From Ruegeria haliotis (GTDB lineage Bacteria; Pseudomonadota; Alphaproteobacteria; Rhodobacterales; Rhodobacteraceae), in NCBI RefSeq assembly GCF_013377785.1, contig NZ_JABXWT010000015.1, positions 49,541-113,540 of the forward strand: DNA of 64,000 bases. Direction: 5' to 3'. Positions 41,393 to 50,568 of the stretch are shown piece after piece. Position numbers and translations under genes: made by a program. Under the pieces are notes generated by a model that worked only from the letters and a program-made list of their open reading frames with translations, was not told where the DNA came from and searched no databases. Numbering within the stretch: the stretch's first letter is position 1; the number at the start of each line of letters is the position of its first letter.

Positions 41393-44300
41393 ATGATGCG
41401 CGAGATCCCCGGCGCGGCGAGTGGCATTCTTAGCTATTTCACCCGACATCGGACCGTGGCGAATCTGCTGCTGTTGGTGATGTTGGTACTGGGTGCAGCC
41501 GCGATTCCAAACATGCGGGCGCAGTTCTTTCCCGATGTGATCCTCGAACGGGTGGACGTTAATGTCGAATGGGACGGAGCGGGCCCCGAGGATGTAGACA
41601 ACGGCATCGTTCAGGTGCTGGAACCTGCTCTGTTGGCCGTCGAGGGCGTGGCCAGCACCGACACAACCTCGCGCGAGGGATCGGCCCGGATCAGGTTGGA
41701 ATTTGAGCCCAACTGGGACATGTCCCGCGCGGTTGAAGAAGTCAGAACAGCCGTTGATGGCGTAACCAGCCTGCCCGACGATGCCGAGGAGCCGACGATC
41801 CGGCGGGGCGCTTGGCGGGATCGTGTGACAGATGTTGTCGTCACCGGACCGATCGCGCCCGAACAGCTGGCCAAGTTCACGGATGAGTTGATTAACCGCT
41901 TGTTCGCCGTAGGAGTCACGCGAACCACGATCCGGGGCCTTGCCGCGCCGCGCGTGGTGGTCGAGGTGCCGACCGCGCAGCTGATTGCCAACGATATCGC
42001 GATGTCTGACATCGCCTCGGCCATTGCCGCCGAGGTTAGTGCCAGTCCAGCGGGGGATGTGACCGGGGCAAATGCCCGTATTCGCACGGGTGCAGAGAAA
42101 CGCACTCCGGAAGAGATCGAAGGCATCGCGCTGCGAAATTTTGCAGACGGATCCAAACTGTTCGTTGGCGATGTCGCGCAGATCCGGATCGAAGGCGTGA
42201 ACCGCAACCGCAGCTATTTTGTGGGCGACAACCCGGCCATGTCGATCCGGGTTGACCGATCCAATCTGGGCGATGCGATTGATATCCAGCACACGGTCGA
42301 AGACGTCGTCGCCGAGATGCAGGCCAGCCTGCCCGAGGGCGTCACCGTTGAACTGATCCGAACCCGCGCGCAGGCCATCACCGACCGGTTGGATATTCTG
42401 ATCGACAATGGCTTGATGGGCCTTGGTCTGGTCGTCTGTCTGCTGTTCCTCTTCCTCAACGCGCGGATCGCGTTCTGGGTTGCCGCTGGTATTCCTGTCG
42501 CCATGTCGGCCGCGATTGCGCTGATGTATCTTGGCGGTTTGTCGATCAACATGGTGTCTTTGTTTGGGCTGATCATCACGCTGGGCATTGTTGTCGATGA
42601 CGCCATTGTGGTGGGCGAACATGCCGATTTCCGGGCTCGACGTCTGGGCGAGCCACCCGTGGTTGCGGCAGAACGCGCGGCTCGGCGCATGGCGATGCCA
42701 GTCTTTGCCGCGACGATCACCACCGTGATCGCTTTCTTTGGACTGACCCTCGTTGGCGGTCGGTTCGGAGAGTTGATCCGGGATATCCCGTTCACCGTTA
42801 TTGCCGTCCTGATCGCATCGCTGATCGAGTGTTTTCTGATCCTGCCCAACCACATGGCTCACGCCATCGCGCATTCGGCCAAAGAGCATTGGTATGACTG
42901 GCCAAATCGCGTGGTGAACCGGGGTTTCCGTTGGGTGCGCGACCATTTGTTCCGCCCTTTTATCGCGTGGGTTATCTGGGCGCGATATGTGGTTGTGGCA
43001 CTGATGATCGTGATCCTGGCCAGCCAAGTTGCCCTGTTCATCCGCGGCGATGTGAACTGGCGGTTTTTCAACGCGCCCGAGCGTGGCTCGGTCACCGGCA
43101 ATTTCATCATGGTCGAGGGTGCAACCCGCGCCGACACGATTGAAATGATGCACCAATTACAGCGTGCAACGGATGAGCTTGGCCAGATCTACGAAGACCG
43201 GCATGGCCGCAATCCCATCGACTATGTTCTGGCCGAAGTGGGCGGAAGCGCCGGGTTCGGCCTGGCCGCCGCCGACGGCAAGGATCAGGATCTGCTGGGC
43301 GGCATTTCCATCGAGTTGATTGATGCCGACCTGCGCCCCTATTCCAGCTTCGAGTTTGTGGGTGAATTGCAGGATTTCGTGCCGCGCCACCCCAAGGTCG
43401 AGCTGCTCAGTTTTCGCGGCTGGCGCTCGGGGCCTGGCGGTGATGCCATCGACGTCCAGTTTTCCGGCGCTGATGTAAACACACTCAAGGCCGCGTCTGA
43501 GGATTTGCAGACTGAGCTTTCAAAATACCCTGAGGTGTCAGCGCTCGAGGATAATCTGGCCTACGACAAGGAAGAGTTCATTCTGGACCTGACCGCACAG
43601 GGTCAGGCGCTGGGCTTCAGAATCGAAACGCTGGGCCGTGTTCTGCGCAACCGGCTGAACGGGATCGAGGCGGCGACCTTCCCCGATGGTCCACGTAGTG
43701 CAGAAGTCCGCGTTGAATTGCCCGAAGGTGAGTTGACCGCCGATTTCCTCGAAGGGACGCTGATGCGGACGCCCGATGGCGTCTATGTGCCGCTTGCCGA
43801 CATCGTCTCGGTCGAGCGCAAGTCGGGATTCTCGACTGTGCGGCGCGAAAATGGCTTGCGGGTGATATCGGTGAACGGCGACATCTCGGAAGATGACCCG
43901 GCGCGAGCGGCGGATATCGAGCGGGCGATGCAAGAAGAGATTTTGCCCAACATCGCGGCTGAGCGACAGGTAGAATGGACCATGGCAGGTCTCAGCGAGC
44001 AGGAGGATGAGTTCCTGTCCGAAGCACGCACTGGCCTGATCTTGTGCCTGACGGGTATCTATCTGGTTCTGGCCTGGGTTTTTGCCAGTTGGACACGACC
44101 CCTGGTTGTCATGGCGATCATCCCGTTTGGGTTGGTTGGGGCCATCTGGGGTCATTACATCTGGGGCGTACCGCTGAGCATGTTCACAGTTGTGGGCCTG
44201 TTGGGGATGACCGGTATCATCATCAACGATTCCATCGTGCTGGTGACGACCATCGACGGATATCAACAAGAGCGTGGGTTGGTCCCGTCTATCGTCGAGG

Positions 44301-44794
44301 GGACCGCCGACCGCTTGCGGCCCGTTATGCTGACCACCCTGACCACTGTGCTTGGCCTGACGCCGCTGCTTTACGAAAGTTCGCAGCAGGCTCAATTTCT
44401 CAAGCCGACCGTGATCACGTTGGTCTATGGACTCGGATTCGGGATGTTGCTGGTTTTGATCCTGGTGCCCGCCTTGCTGGCTATTCTAAATGACGTATCC
44501 CGCCCGATGACGGCCATGCGCCGCGCATTCCGGGCACCGGACCGGGTCGTTCAGGGGGCGCTTTCCACAACCGGTTTGGCGTTGCTGATCTGGTTCGGAG
44601 TGACGATGGTTTGGCCCTTGTTGACTGATGCGCCGGCTGCGCTTCTGTCCGGTCTGTATCCCGGAGAGGACGGCATCGCAGCGCTGCAAATGGGCCTTGG
44701 GGCCTTTCTCGCCGGGGCCGTTCCGATTGTGGTCCTGAGCGTCGTATTGTCCGGGTTGCTTTACGTGCGCCTCAAGGGGCGGGTTGGCGCTTGA
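41393..44794 (+). CDS. RND efflux transporter permease
   Basis: A 1133-residue inner-membrane pump of the HAE/AcrB type with twelve helices and two large periplasmic loops. The proton-relay aspartates are in helix 4 (LGIVVDDAIVVGEHADF), and FFPDVILERVDVNVEWDGAGPEDV gives the usual porter-domain start. Late blocks include MTGIIINDSIVLVTTIDGYQ and RLRPVMLTTLTTVLGLTPLL. It is about 90 residues longer than typical family members because of a C-terminal extension with two more hydrophobic segments. Its 3' end overlaps the convergent NUDIX gene by 34 bases. Confidence 0.95.
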   Translation: MMREIPGAASGILSYFTRHRTVANLLLLVMLVLGAAAIPNMRAQFFPDVILERVDVNVEWDGAGPEDVDNGIVQVLEPALLAVEGVASTDTTSREGSARIRLEFEPNWDMSRAVEEVRTAVDGVTSLPDDAEEPTIRRGAWRDRVTDVVVTGPIAPEQLAKFTDELINRLFAVGVTRTTIRGLAAPRVVVEVPTAQLIANDIAMSDIASAIAAEVSASPAGDVTGANARIRTGAEKRTPEEIEGIALRNFADGSKLFVGDVAQIRIEGVNRNRSYFVGDNPAMSIRVDRSNLGDAIDIQHTVEDVVAEMQASLPEGVTVELIRTRAQAITDRLDILIDNGLMGLGLVVCLLFLFLNARIAFWVAAGIPVAMSAAIALMYLGGLSINMVSLFGLIITLGIVVDDAIVVGEHADFRARRLGEPPVVAAERAARRMAMPVFAATITTVIAFFGLTLVGGRFGELIRDIPFTVIAVLIASLIECFLILPNHMAHAIAHSAKEHWYDWPNRVVNRGFRWVRDHLFRPFIAWVIWARYVVVALMIVILASQVALFIRGDVNWRFFNAPERGSVTGNFIMVEGATRADTIEMMHQLQRATDELGQIYEDRHGRNPIDYVLAEVGGSAGFGLAAADGKDQDLLGGISIELIDADLRPYSSFEFVGELQDFVPRHPKVELLSFRGWRSGPGGDAIDVQFSGADVNTLKAASEDLQTELSKYPEVSALEDNLAYDKEEFILDLTAQGQALGFRIETLGRVLRNRLNGIEAATFPDGPRSAEVRVELPEGELTADFLEGTLMRTPDGVYVPLADIVSVERKSGFSTVRRENGLRVISVNGDISEDDPARAADIERAMQEEILPNIAAERQVEWTMAGLSEQEDEFLSEARTGLILCLTGIYLVLAWVFASWTRPLVVMAIIPFGLVGAIWGHYIWGVPLSMFTVVGLLGMTGIIINDSIVLVTTIDGYQQERGLVPSIVEGTADRLRPVMLTTLTTVLGLTPLLYESSQQAQFLKPTVITLVYGLGFGMLLVLILVPALLAILNDVSRPMTAMRRAFRAPDRVVQGALSTTGLALLIWFGVTMVWPLLTDAPAALLSGLYPGEDGIAALQMGLGAFLAGAVPIVVLSVVLSGLLYVRLKGRVGA

Positions 44795-45210
44795 TCTGCG
44801 CGCAAGGCATGTTCCAGCAGGTCAACGACACGCGCGCTCATCGGCAGATCGCCTTGACGTATTTGATCCAAAGGAAACCAGCGGGCATCCAGCGCGTCAT
44901 CACCTGCCGTTGGCTCACCGGCCTGATAATCACAAGCCACCCCGACAAGTAAATAGTGGGAAACAACCTGCCCCTCTTGATCCCAGCGCAGCAGGTCCAG
45001 ATTGTCCAGATAGCGCGAGGGGATGGCGATCACCGTGGTTTCCTCGCGCAATTCCCGTTGGGCGGCCTGCAGGACGGTTTCACCCCATTCGACATGACCG
45101 CCGGGAAACCCCCAAAGTCCCAAATCTGGTTCTTTGCTGCGTTGAACCAACAGAACCTGATCCTGATGCAAAACAACGGCCAGAGCGCCGATCTTCGGAG
45201 TTTGGCTCAT
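44761..45210 (-). CDS. NUDIX hydrolase
   Basis: A 149-residue hydrolase of nucleoside-diphosphate-linked compounds. The Nudix box is seen in GGHVEWGETVLQAAQRELREET, giving the G-x5-E-x7-REUxEE pattern. The start MSQTPKIGALAVVLHQDQVLLVQRSKEPDLGLWGFPGG is typical of MutT/ADP-ribose-type members. The substrate is not predicted. Its end overlaps the convergent RND gene, and the DsbD-like gene upstream is separated by four bases. Confidence 0.93.
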   Translation of the reverse strand: MSQTPKIGALAVVLHQDQVLLVQRSKEPDLGLWGFPGGHVEWGETVLQAAQRELREETTVIAIPSRYLDNLDLLRWDQEGQVVSHYLLVGVACDYQAGEPTAGDDALDARWFPLDQIRQGDLPMSARVVDLLEHALRADQAPTRPLRRT

Positions 45211-45214
45211 GCCA

Positions 45215-46027
45215 TCAGCCTGCGCTGCAACCTTGGATGTCCACGGCGTGCTTGGCGCCTAACACCGTTATCCGGATCTCGGATCGGTCCAGCACAAAGG
45301 GCGCGCCCGAGGCATTGATGATCTCGGACCGCGCGATCAGGGTATCGCCGTGCCGTTCGGTATCAGGCCGCGACGCCCAGAGCGCCGGGTTGCCCGGTTC
45401 GATCACCGCGACCTCTCGCCCTCCGGCCGAAGGCATGGTCACGCGGGCTTCGATCTGCATTCCGTCGGCTGTGGGTGTCAGATGGCAGCTGGCTTTTGCC
45501 ACGCGCGCTTCGCGGGCGGAATAGGGGCGCTGAGCAAACGCCGCTGCGATGGCGGGGTTGCGTGCTGCGTCGGCATCCAGCGTGTGATCGAAATCCAGCC
45601 GTTCGGGGATACAGACATCTTTGCAAACGCCCAGATCCATCTCTCCGCGAAGACGCACCGGTTTGGTCGGGTTCTTCGGAGTGATCTCGACCGGCAGTAC
45701 CAATTGATTCGCGTAACCGATCGACTGCAGGCCGTTCTGATCAAAGACTTCCGGCGCAGGCCAGGTAATCGCGACATCACCGACATTACCCGATGCGCCC
45801 CAATCGAATTGCGGCGGGATACCGGCGTCGCCGGGCGCGCGCCAGTAGGTTTTCCACCCGTCTTTCAAGGTTAGTCGCAGTGCTCCCAGATAGGTGCCAT
45901 TGGCCGTGCGGCCACCATCAAGAATGTCCAGTTGAACAACGCCATCGAAGCCTTGCGCAGAAACGGGTGTAGCAAAACTCAGGCAGGCTGTCAGAAGGGC
46001 AGCGGCGGGTCTCATGAAAGTCATCAT
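45215..46027 (-). CDS. Stand-alone DsbD alpha-like periplasmic protein
   Basis: A 270-residue protein with a signal peptide (residues 1-25) and a DsbD N-terminal (alpha) domain: LRLTLKDGWKTYWRAPGDAGIPPQFDW and the redox-cysteine pair in DLGVCKDVCIPERLDF. In DsbD this domain passes electrons from the membrane to periplasmic partners. Here there is no membrane or C-terminal thioredoxin domain, so it may act with a separate CcdA/ScsB-type protein. A further Cys lies near the end. It is divergent from the yqgE-type gene. Confidence 0.88.
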   Translation of the reverse strand: MMTFMRPAAALLTACLSFATPVSAQGFDGVVQLDILDGGRTANGTYLGALRLTLKDGWKTYWRAPGDAGIPPQFDWGASGNVGDVAITWPAPEVFDQNGLQSIGYANQLVLPVEITPKNPTKPVRLRGEMDLGVCKDVCIPERLDFDHTLDADAARNPAIAAAFAQRPYSAREARVAKASCHLTPTADGMQIEARVTMPSAGGREVAVIEPGNPALWASRPDTERHGDTLIARSEIINASGAPFVLDRSEIRITVLGAKHAVDIQGCSAG

Positions 46028-46171
46028 ACCTTATAAATGCGCGGTGCGGCCCGGGATTCCAAGTCACGTTCGGGTCACCGAAATGAAATCTGGCGAAATA
46101 TCGGCTGATCCCTTGCCAATCCCGGTGCTGCGGGGCCATTGTTGAAGGGAACAGTGCAAGAGATACAGCCC

Positions 46172-46726
46172 ATGGATTTGACTGGAAAACTGTTGATTGC
46201 GATGCCCGGCATGGGCGATTCACGTTTCGATCATTCGGTCGTGTATATGTGCAGTCATGGCGGCGACGGCGCGATGGGTTTGATCATCAACAAACCGTCG
46301 GATTTACGGCTTAAAACTTTGCTGGGTCAGTTGAATATACCCTGTCGGATTCCGGTCGTCGGAGAGCGTCTGGTCCATTTTGGTGGTCCGGTCGAGATGT
46401 CGCGGGGATTTGTTCTGCACAGCGCGGACTATGAGGCCAATCTGCACTCGATGCAGATCTCGGATGATTTCAGCATGACGGCGACGCTCGACGTGCTTGA
46501 AGATCTGGCTTCGGGCCGGGGGCCGCTGAACTCGATGCTGACACTTGGGTATTCCGGTTGGGGGCCCGATCAGCTTGAGGATGAGATTGCGATGAACGGA
46601 TGGCTGACGACCGAAGCGACATCGAAACTGGTATTCGATGTGCCGGATGACGAAAAGTGGGAGGCCGCGTTGGCGACGCTTGGGGTCGACCCGTTGACCC
46701 TTTCGGCCACCGCAGGTCGCGCCTGA
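46172..46726 (+). CDS. YqgE/AlgH family protein (UPF0301)
   Basis: A 184-residue member of the YqgE/AlgH family, conserved and compact but with no proven biochemical role. The blocks MDLTGKLLIAMPGMGDSRFDHSVVYMCSHGGDGAMGLIIN, FGGPVEMSRGFVLHS and LGYSGWGPDQLEDEI are diagnostic. The ATG at 46172 gives the usual start; upstream GTG (46154) or TTG (46139) codons near an AAGGGA site are alternatives. Its stop abuts the stop of the convergent Sua5 gene. Confidence 0.92.
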   Translation: MDLTGKLLIAMPGMGDSRFDHSVVYMCSHGGDGAMGLIINKPSDLRLKTLLGQLNIPCRIPVVGERLVHFGGPVEMSRGFVLHSADYEANLHSMQISDDFSMTATLDVLEDLASGRGPLNSMLTLGYSGWGPDQLEDEIAMNGWLTTEATSKLVFDVPDDEKWEAALATLGVDPLTLSATAGRA

Positions 46727-47677
46727 TCAGCTGTCCCTTGGGGCTGCGGCGCGGCGTAGCCGGTCGTTGATCGCTGCGCCCAGACCGTGATCGGGGATCG
46801 GGGATACGGCAATTGGGCGACCGGTTTTGTTGAGTGTGTGTAGCGCTGCAAACAGATTCGCGGCCGCTTCGCTCAGGTCGCCCGTGGATGACAGGTTCAG
46901 GTCGCAGTCGACGGACCCAAAACCCAGCAGGACCTCATCTCCCTGACGAACCCCAGCGTTCAAACGCACGGGCGCGTCAGGCGCATAGTGAGATTGCAAC
47001 TGTCCCGGTGCGGTCAACAGGTCGCCAGACTGATGCAGATGCAATCGCGTTTTCAGGACGTCTTCGATCTGCTCCAGTGCCACGCCGCCGGGGCGCAGCA
47101 GCGCCGGTTCTCCGGCGAGGCCAACAATGGTTGATTCCAGACCGACGCCGCAGGGGCCGTCATCCAGAATCGCAGCGATACGCCCACCAAGGCCTGCGCG
47201 GACATGATCTGCGGTGGTTGGACTGATCTGGCCTGATGGGTTGGCGGAGGGCGCTGCCACCGGGCCATCGAATTCGGCCAGTAGCAATCGCGCGGCGGGA
47301 TGAGCGGGCACCCGAACGGCCAACGTGTCCAGCCCGGCGGTGACCAGCGACGAAATCCGATGCCCGTCGCGTAGCGGTAGGACCAGCGTCAAAGGGCCGG
47401 GCCAGAAGGCATCGGCCAGCTGCTGGGCCATGTCGGACCATTCGACGAACCGCCGAGCCGCTTGAACCGAGGCGACATGAGCGATCAGCGGGTTAAAGCT
47501 GGGCCGCCCTTTGGCCTCATAAATCCCGGCGACGGCTTGTCCATTGCGGGCATCGCCGCCCAGGCCGTAAACTGTCTCGGTGGGGAACGCGACCAGAAGG
47601 CCTTGGCGTAACAAATCTGCGGCATAGGCAATACCGGCGGGGTCTGCGGTCAAGTCGTGTGTGCCGATAGAGATCAT
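46727..47677 (-). CDS. tsaC: L-threonylcarbamoyladenylate synthase (Sua5/TsaC)
   Basis: This enzyme makes threonylcarbamoyl-AMP for the t6A37 modification of tRNAs that read ANN codons. The 316-residue product has a YrdC-type domain (residues 10-200: GLLVAFPTETVYGLGGDARNGQAVAGIYEAKGRPSFNPLIAH, PVAAPSANPSGQISPT, STIVGLAGEPALLRPG) and a C-terminal Sua5 domain, thus the long TsaC2/Sua5 form. A start at 47677 gives the family N-terminus; in-frame ATGs at 47749 and further up are less likely. It is divergent from the acyl-CoA dehydrogenase gene. Confidence 0.93.
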   Translation of the reverse strand: MISIGTHDLTADPAGIAYAADLLRQGLLVAFPTETVYGLGGDARNGQAVAGIYEAKGRPSFNPLIAHVASVQAARRFVEWSDMAQQLADAFWPGPLTLVLPLRDGHRISSLVTAGLDTLAVRVPAHPAARLLLAEFDGPVAAPSANPSGQISPTTADHVRAGLGGRIAAILDDGPCGVGLESTIVGLAGEPALLRPGGVALEQIEDVLKTRLHLHQSGDLLTAPGQLQSHYAPDAPVRLNAGVRQGDEVLLGFGSVDCDLNLSSTGDLSEAAANLFAALHTLNKTGRPIAVSPIPDHGLGAAINDRLRRAAAPRDS

Positions 47678-47814
47678 GTCTGGTGACGCCGCGTTTTGGT
47701 TGCTTGCAACATTGGGAAGAGTAGGTAATTCATCCAAGCCCAGATGCATACCGGCGCAGACCCGAGATTCCAAGCCCACCTGCGCAAACCATTCAGATAG
47801 CCCCGAGGGAAGCC

Positions 47815-49518
47815 ATGCCGTATCGCGCCCCAATCTCAGATTACGAATTCCTGCTCCGCAATGTGGTTGGATTTGATCAAGTCGCTGAGACCGAAACATT
47901 CGCTGATGCCACTGCGGACGTCGTCAGCGCGATCCTGACCGAAGCCGGCAAGATGTGCGAAGAAGTACTGGCCCCGCTGCAACGCCCCGGCGATCTAGAA
48001 CCCGCGCGGCTGGAAAATGGCGTGATGCGTACGTCGCCGGGATATGCCGGTGGTTGGAAAGCGATTGCCGAGGGTGGCTGGATCGGGATGAGCGGTGATC
48101 CGGAATACGGCGGTATGGGCTTGCCTATGACAGTGACCAGCGCGGTGAACGAGATGATGAGCGCCGCTTGCCTGTCGCTGCAACTGGCACCCTTGATGAG
48201 TCAGGGTCAGATTGAAGCGCTGGCGCATCACGCAAGTGAAGCGATCAAGGCGCTGTATCTTCCCAATCTGATGTCGGGGGCGTGGGCGGGCACGATGAAC
48301 CTGACCGAGCCGCAAGCCGGATCAGATGTTGGCGCGCTGACATCCAAAGCCGAAGCAAATAGTGACGGCACCTACGCCGTGACTGGCCAGAAGATTTTTA
48401 TCTCATGGGGTGATAACGACTTTTGTGAAAACATCTGCCACCTTGTGCTGGCGCGATTGCCTGATGCCGCCGCAGGTACAAAGGGCATATCCCTGTTCCT
48501 GGTGCCGAAATACCTTCCGGATGAAAACGGAAATCCTGGTGCCGCCAATGATCTGAAAGTGGTGTCGTTGGAGCACAAGATGGGACTTCACGGCTCGCCG
48601 ACCTGCGTGATGCAATATGATGGTGCCACCGGCTGGCTGGTTGGCAAGGAAAACGGCGGTATGGCGGCGATGTTCACCATGATGAACAACGCGCGTCTGG
48701 GTGTTGGCGGACAAGGCGTCGGGTCAGCAGAAGGTGCCTATCAGCATGCGCTGGCGTATGCGTTGGAGCGCAAGCAGGGCAAGACGGAGTCGGGTACGAT
48801 CATCGACCACGCGGATGTGCGCCGGATGCTGACCGAAATGCGCGCGGATGTCTTTGCGGCCCGTGCGATCATGCTGGCCAACGCCGCAGCTATCGATATG
48901 GCGCAAGCGACGGGTGATGCGGATTGGGCGGCGCGCGCTGCGCTACTGACGCCGATTGGTAAGGCGTTCGGAACGCAGACCGGCATGCGCGTGGCTGAAA
49001 CCGGTGTGCAAGTCCATGGAGGCATGGGCTATATCGAAGAAACCGGTGCTGCGCAGTATTACCGCGATGCCCGAGTGACCGCGATCTACGAGGGAACCAA
49101 TGGCATTCAGGCAATGGACCTTGTTGCCCGCAAGATGATGGACGGGGGCGAGGCGGCCTCGCGCCTGCTTGATGAAATTGAGGATCAGGCGGAAAAAGCC
49201 CGAGCGACCATGCCCGATCTGGCTGGCCCGGTTTGGGAGGCCACCGAAACCCTGCGTGAGGCAACGGAATGGTTGGTGTCGCAAGGCGACATGAACAATC
49301 GCTTTGTCGGGGCCGTGGCCTATCTCCATGCTTTTGCGCGCGTGTTGGGTGGGCACTACCACCTGTCCGCGGCGCTGGCTGAACCGGATGGGGCGCGGGC
49401 CAAGTTGGCGCGGTACTACATCAACGCATTGCTGCCAGAGCATGCAGGCTTGCTTGTTCAAGCACAGAATGGTGCGGACGACCTGTTTGCGCTGACTGCG
49501 GATGATCTGGTCGCGTGA
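47815..49518 (+). CDS. Acyl-CoA dehydrogenase, long (DmdC-like) form
   Basis: A 567-residue flavin enzyme, longer than classical acyl-CoA dehydrogenases and like the DmdC/FadE5 group. The FAD and substrate blocks are MNLTEPQAGSDVGALTSKA, YAVTGQKIFISWGDND, HKMGLHGSPTCVMQYDG, FTMMNNARLGVGGQGVGSAEG, and QVHGGMGYIEETGAAQYYRDARVTAIYEGTNGIQAMDLV (catalytic Glu in the YEGTN loop). Roseobacters carry several such paralogues, some of which act on 3-methylmercaptopropionyl-CoA from DMSP; the substrate here is not certain. The stop overlaps the MBL gene start (TGATG). Confidence 0.92.
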   Translation: MPYRAPISDYEFLLRNVVGFDQVAETETFADATADVVSAILTEAGKMCEEVLAPLQRPGDLEPARLENGVMRTSPGYAGGWKAIAEGGWIGMSGDPEYGGMGLPMTVTSAVNEMMSAACLSLQLAPLMSQGQIEALAHHASEAIKALYLPNLMSGAWAGTMNLTEPQAGSDVGALTSKAEANSDGTYAVTGQKIFISWGDNDFCENICHLVLARLPDAAAGTKGISLFLVPKYLPDENGNPGAANDLKVVSLEHKMGLHGSPTCVMQYDGATGWLVGKENGGMAAMFTMMNNARLGVGGQGVGSAEGAYQHALAYALERKQGKTESGTIIDHADVRRMLTEMRADVFAARAIMLANAAAIDMAQATGDADWAARAALLTPIGKAFGTQTGMRVAETGVQVHGGMGYIEETGAAQYYRDARVTAIYEGTNGIQAMDLVARKMMDGGEAASRLLDEIEDQAEKARATMPDLAGPVWEATETLREATEWLVSQGDMNNRFVGAVAYLHAFARVLGGHYHLSAALAEPDGARAKLARYYINALLPEHAGLLVQAQNGADDLFALTADDLVA

Positions 49519-50564
49519 TGGATGACGTGCAGTCCCCCGCGATCCGATATCCATGGCCCGAGCCTCCGGCGTCGGGCGAAGCTATCGAGGTCGCAGAGGG
49601 TGTGTTGTGGATACGGTTGCCGCTGCCGATGGCGCTGGATCACGTCAATGTCTATGCGCTGGATGACGGGGACGGCTGGACCGTAATCGACACCGGTGTG
49701 TCGTCGAAAAAGACCCGTGGCATCTGGGGAACGCTGATGTCGGGCCCGCTTGCAGGCAAGCCGGTGAATAGGGTCGTCGTCACCCATCATCACCCTGATC
49801 ACGTTGGTAATGCGGGTTGGTTTCAATCGGCGCATGGCGCCGAGTTGGTCGCGAGCCGCACCGCCTGGCTGTTTGCCCGCATGCTGACGCTGGATGCGCA
49901 GGACAGCTGGCCGCAGGAAACTTTGGATTTCTATCGCAGCGCAGGTATGGCGCCCGAGGTTCTGACCAAACGGATGGCGGACCGCCCGTTCAATTTCGCT
50001 GATACCGTTTATCCGATGCCGCTGGGTTTCACCCGCGTCAAACAGGGCGATGTGATCCGCATGGGCGGGCGTGCTTGGGATGTTCATATGGGCAATGGCC
50101 ACGCACCTGAACACGCGACGTTTTGGAGCCGTGACGACAATCTCGTACTGACTGGCGATCAGGTCATCAGCTCGATCAGTCCAAATCTGGGTGTCTATGC
50201 CACTGAACCCATGGCCGATCCTGTGGCTGGCTGGCTGGAGGCGTGCGAGCGGCTTAAGGCGCTGGCGCGTCCTGATCATCTGGTTTTGGGTGGCCACAAA
50301 TTGCCCTTCACAGGCCTGCCACTGCGGATGAAGCAGTTGATGGATAACCATCACGGCGCGCTGGAACGCCTGTTGGCGCATCTGGACCAGCCCAAAGCTG
50401 CGGCCGAGTGTTTTGCGCCGCTGTTCAAGCGTTCAATTCGGGAAGGCGAATATGGCCTCGCACTGGTCGAAGCGGTTGCACACCTGAACCATCTCTACCA
50501 CATTGAGGCTGTAACCCGATCACGACGCGCGGACGGGGCGTGGACCTTTCAGCGCAAAGGATAA
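49518..50564 (+). CDS. MBL fold metallo-hydrolase
   Basis: A 348-residue metallo-beta-lactamase-fold hydrolase. The binuclear metal site is seen in VVTHHHPDHVGNAGW, with the later histidine in MGNGHAPEHATFW, the aspartate in NLVLTGDQVISSISP and the last histidine in LVLGGHKLPF. The C-terminal 90 residues form the helical cap found in MBL hydrolases linked to acyl-CoA metabolism. It overlaps the dehydrogenase stop by one base, so the two are a functional pair, possibly with a thioesterase role (inference). Confidence 0.9.
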   Translation: MDDVQSPAIRYPWPEPPASGEAIEVAEGVLWIRLPLPMALDHVNVYALDDGDGWTVIDTGVSSKKTRGIWGTLMSGPLAGKPVNRVVVTHHHPDHVGNAGWFQSAHGAELVASRTAWLFARMLTLDAQDSWPQETLDFYRSAGMAPEVLTKRMADRPFNFADTVYPMPLGFTRVKQGDVIRMGGRAWDVHMGNGHAPEHATFWSRDDNLVLTGDQVISSISPNLGVYATEPMADPVAGWLEACERLKALARPDHLVLGGHKLPFTGLPLRMKQLMDNHHGALERLLAHLDQPKAAAECFAPLFKRSIREGEYGLALVEAVAHLNHLYHIEAVTRSRRADGAWTFQRKG

Positions 50565-50568
50565 AGAG

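Noticed and set aside
41384..43156. Minus-strand open frame of about 590 codons opposite the RND pump gene
   Set aside because: The plus-strand frame is an unmistakable RND permease; the antisense product has no domain and an unnatural His/Asp/Gln-rich composition.
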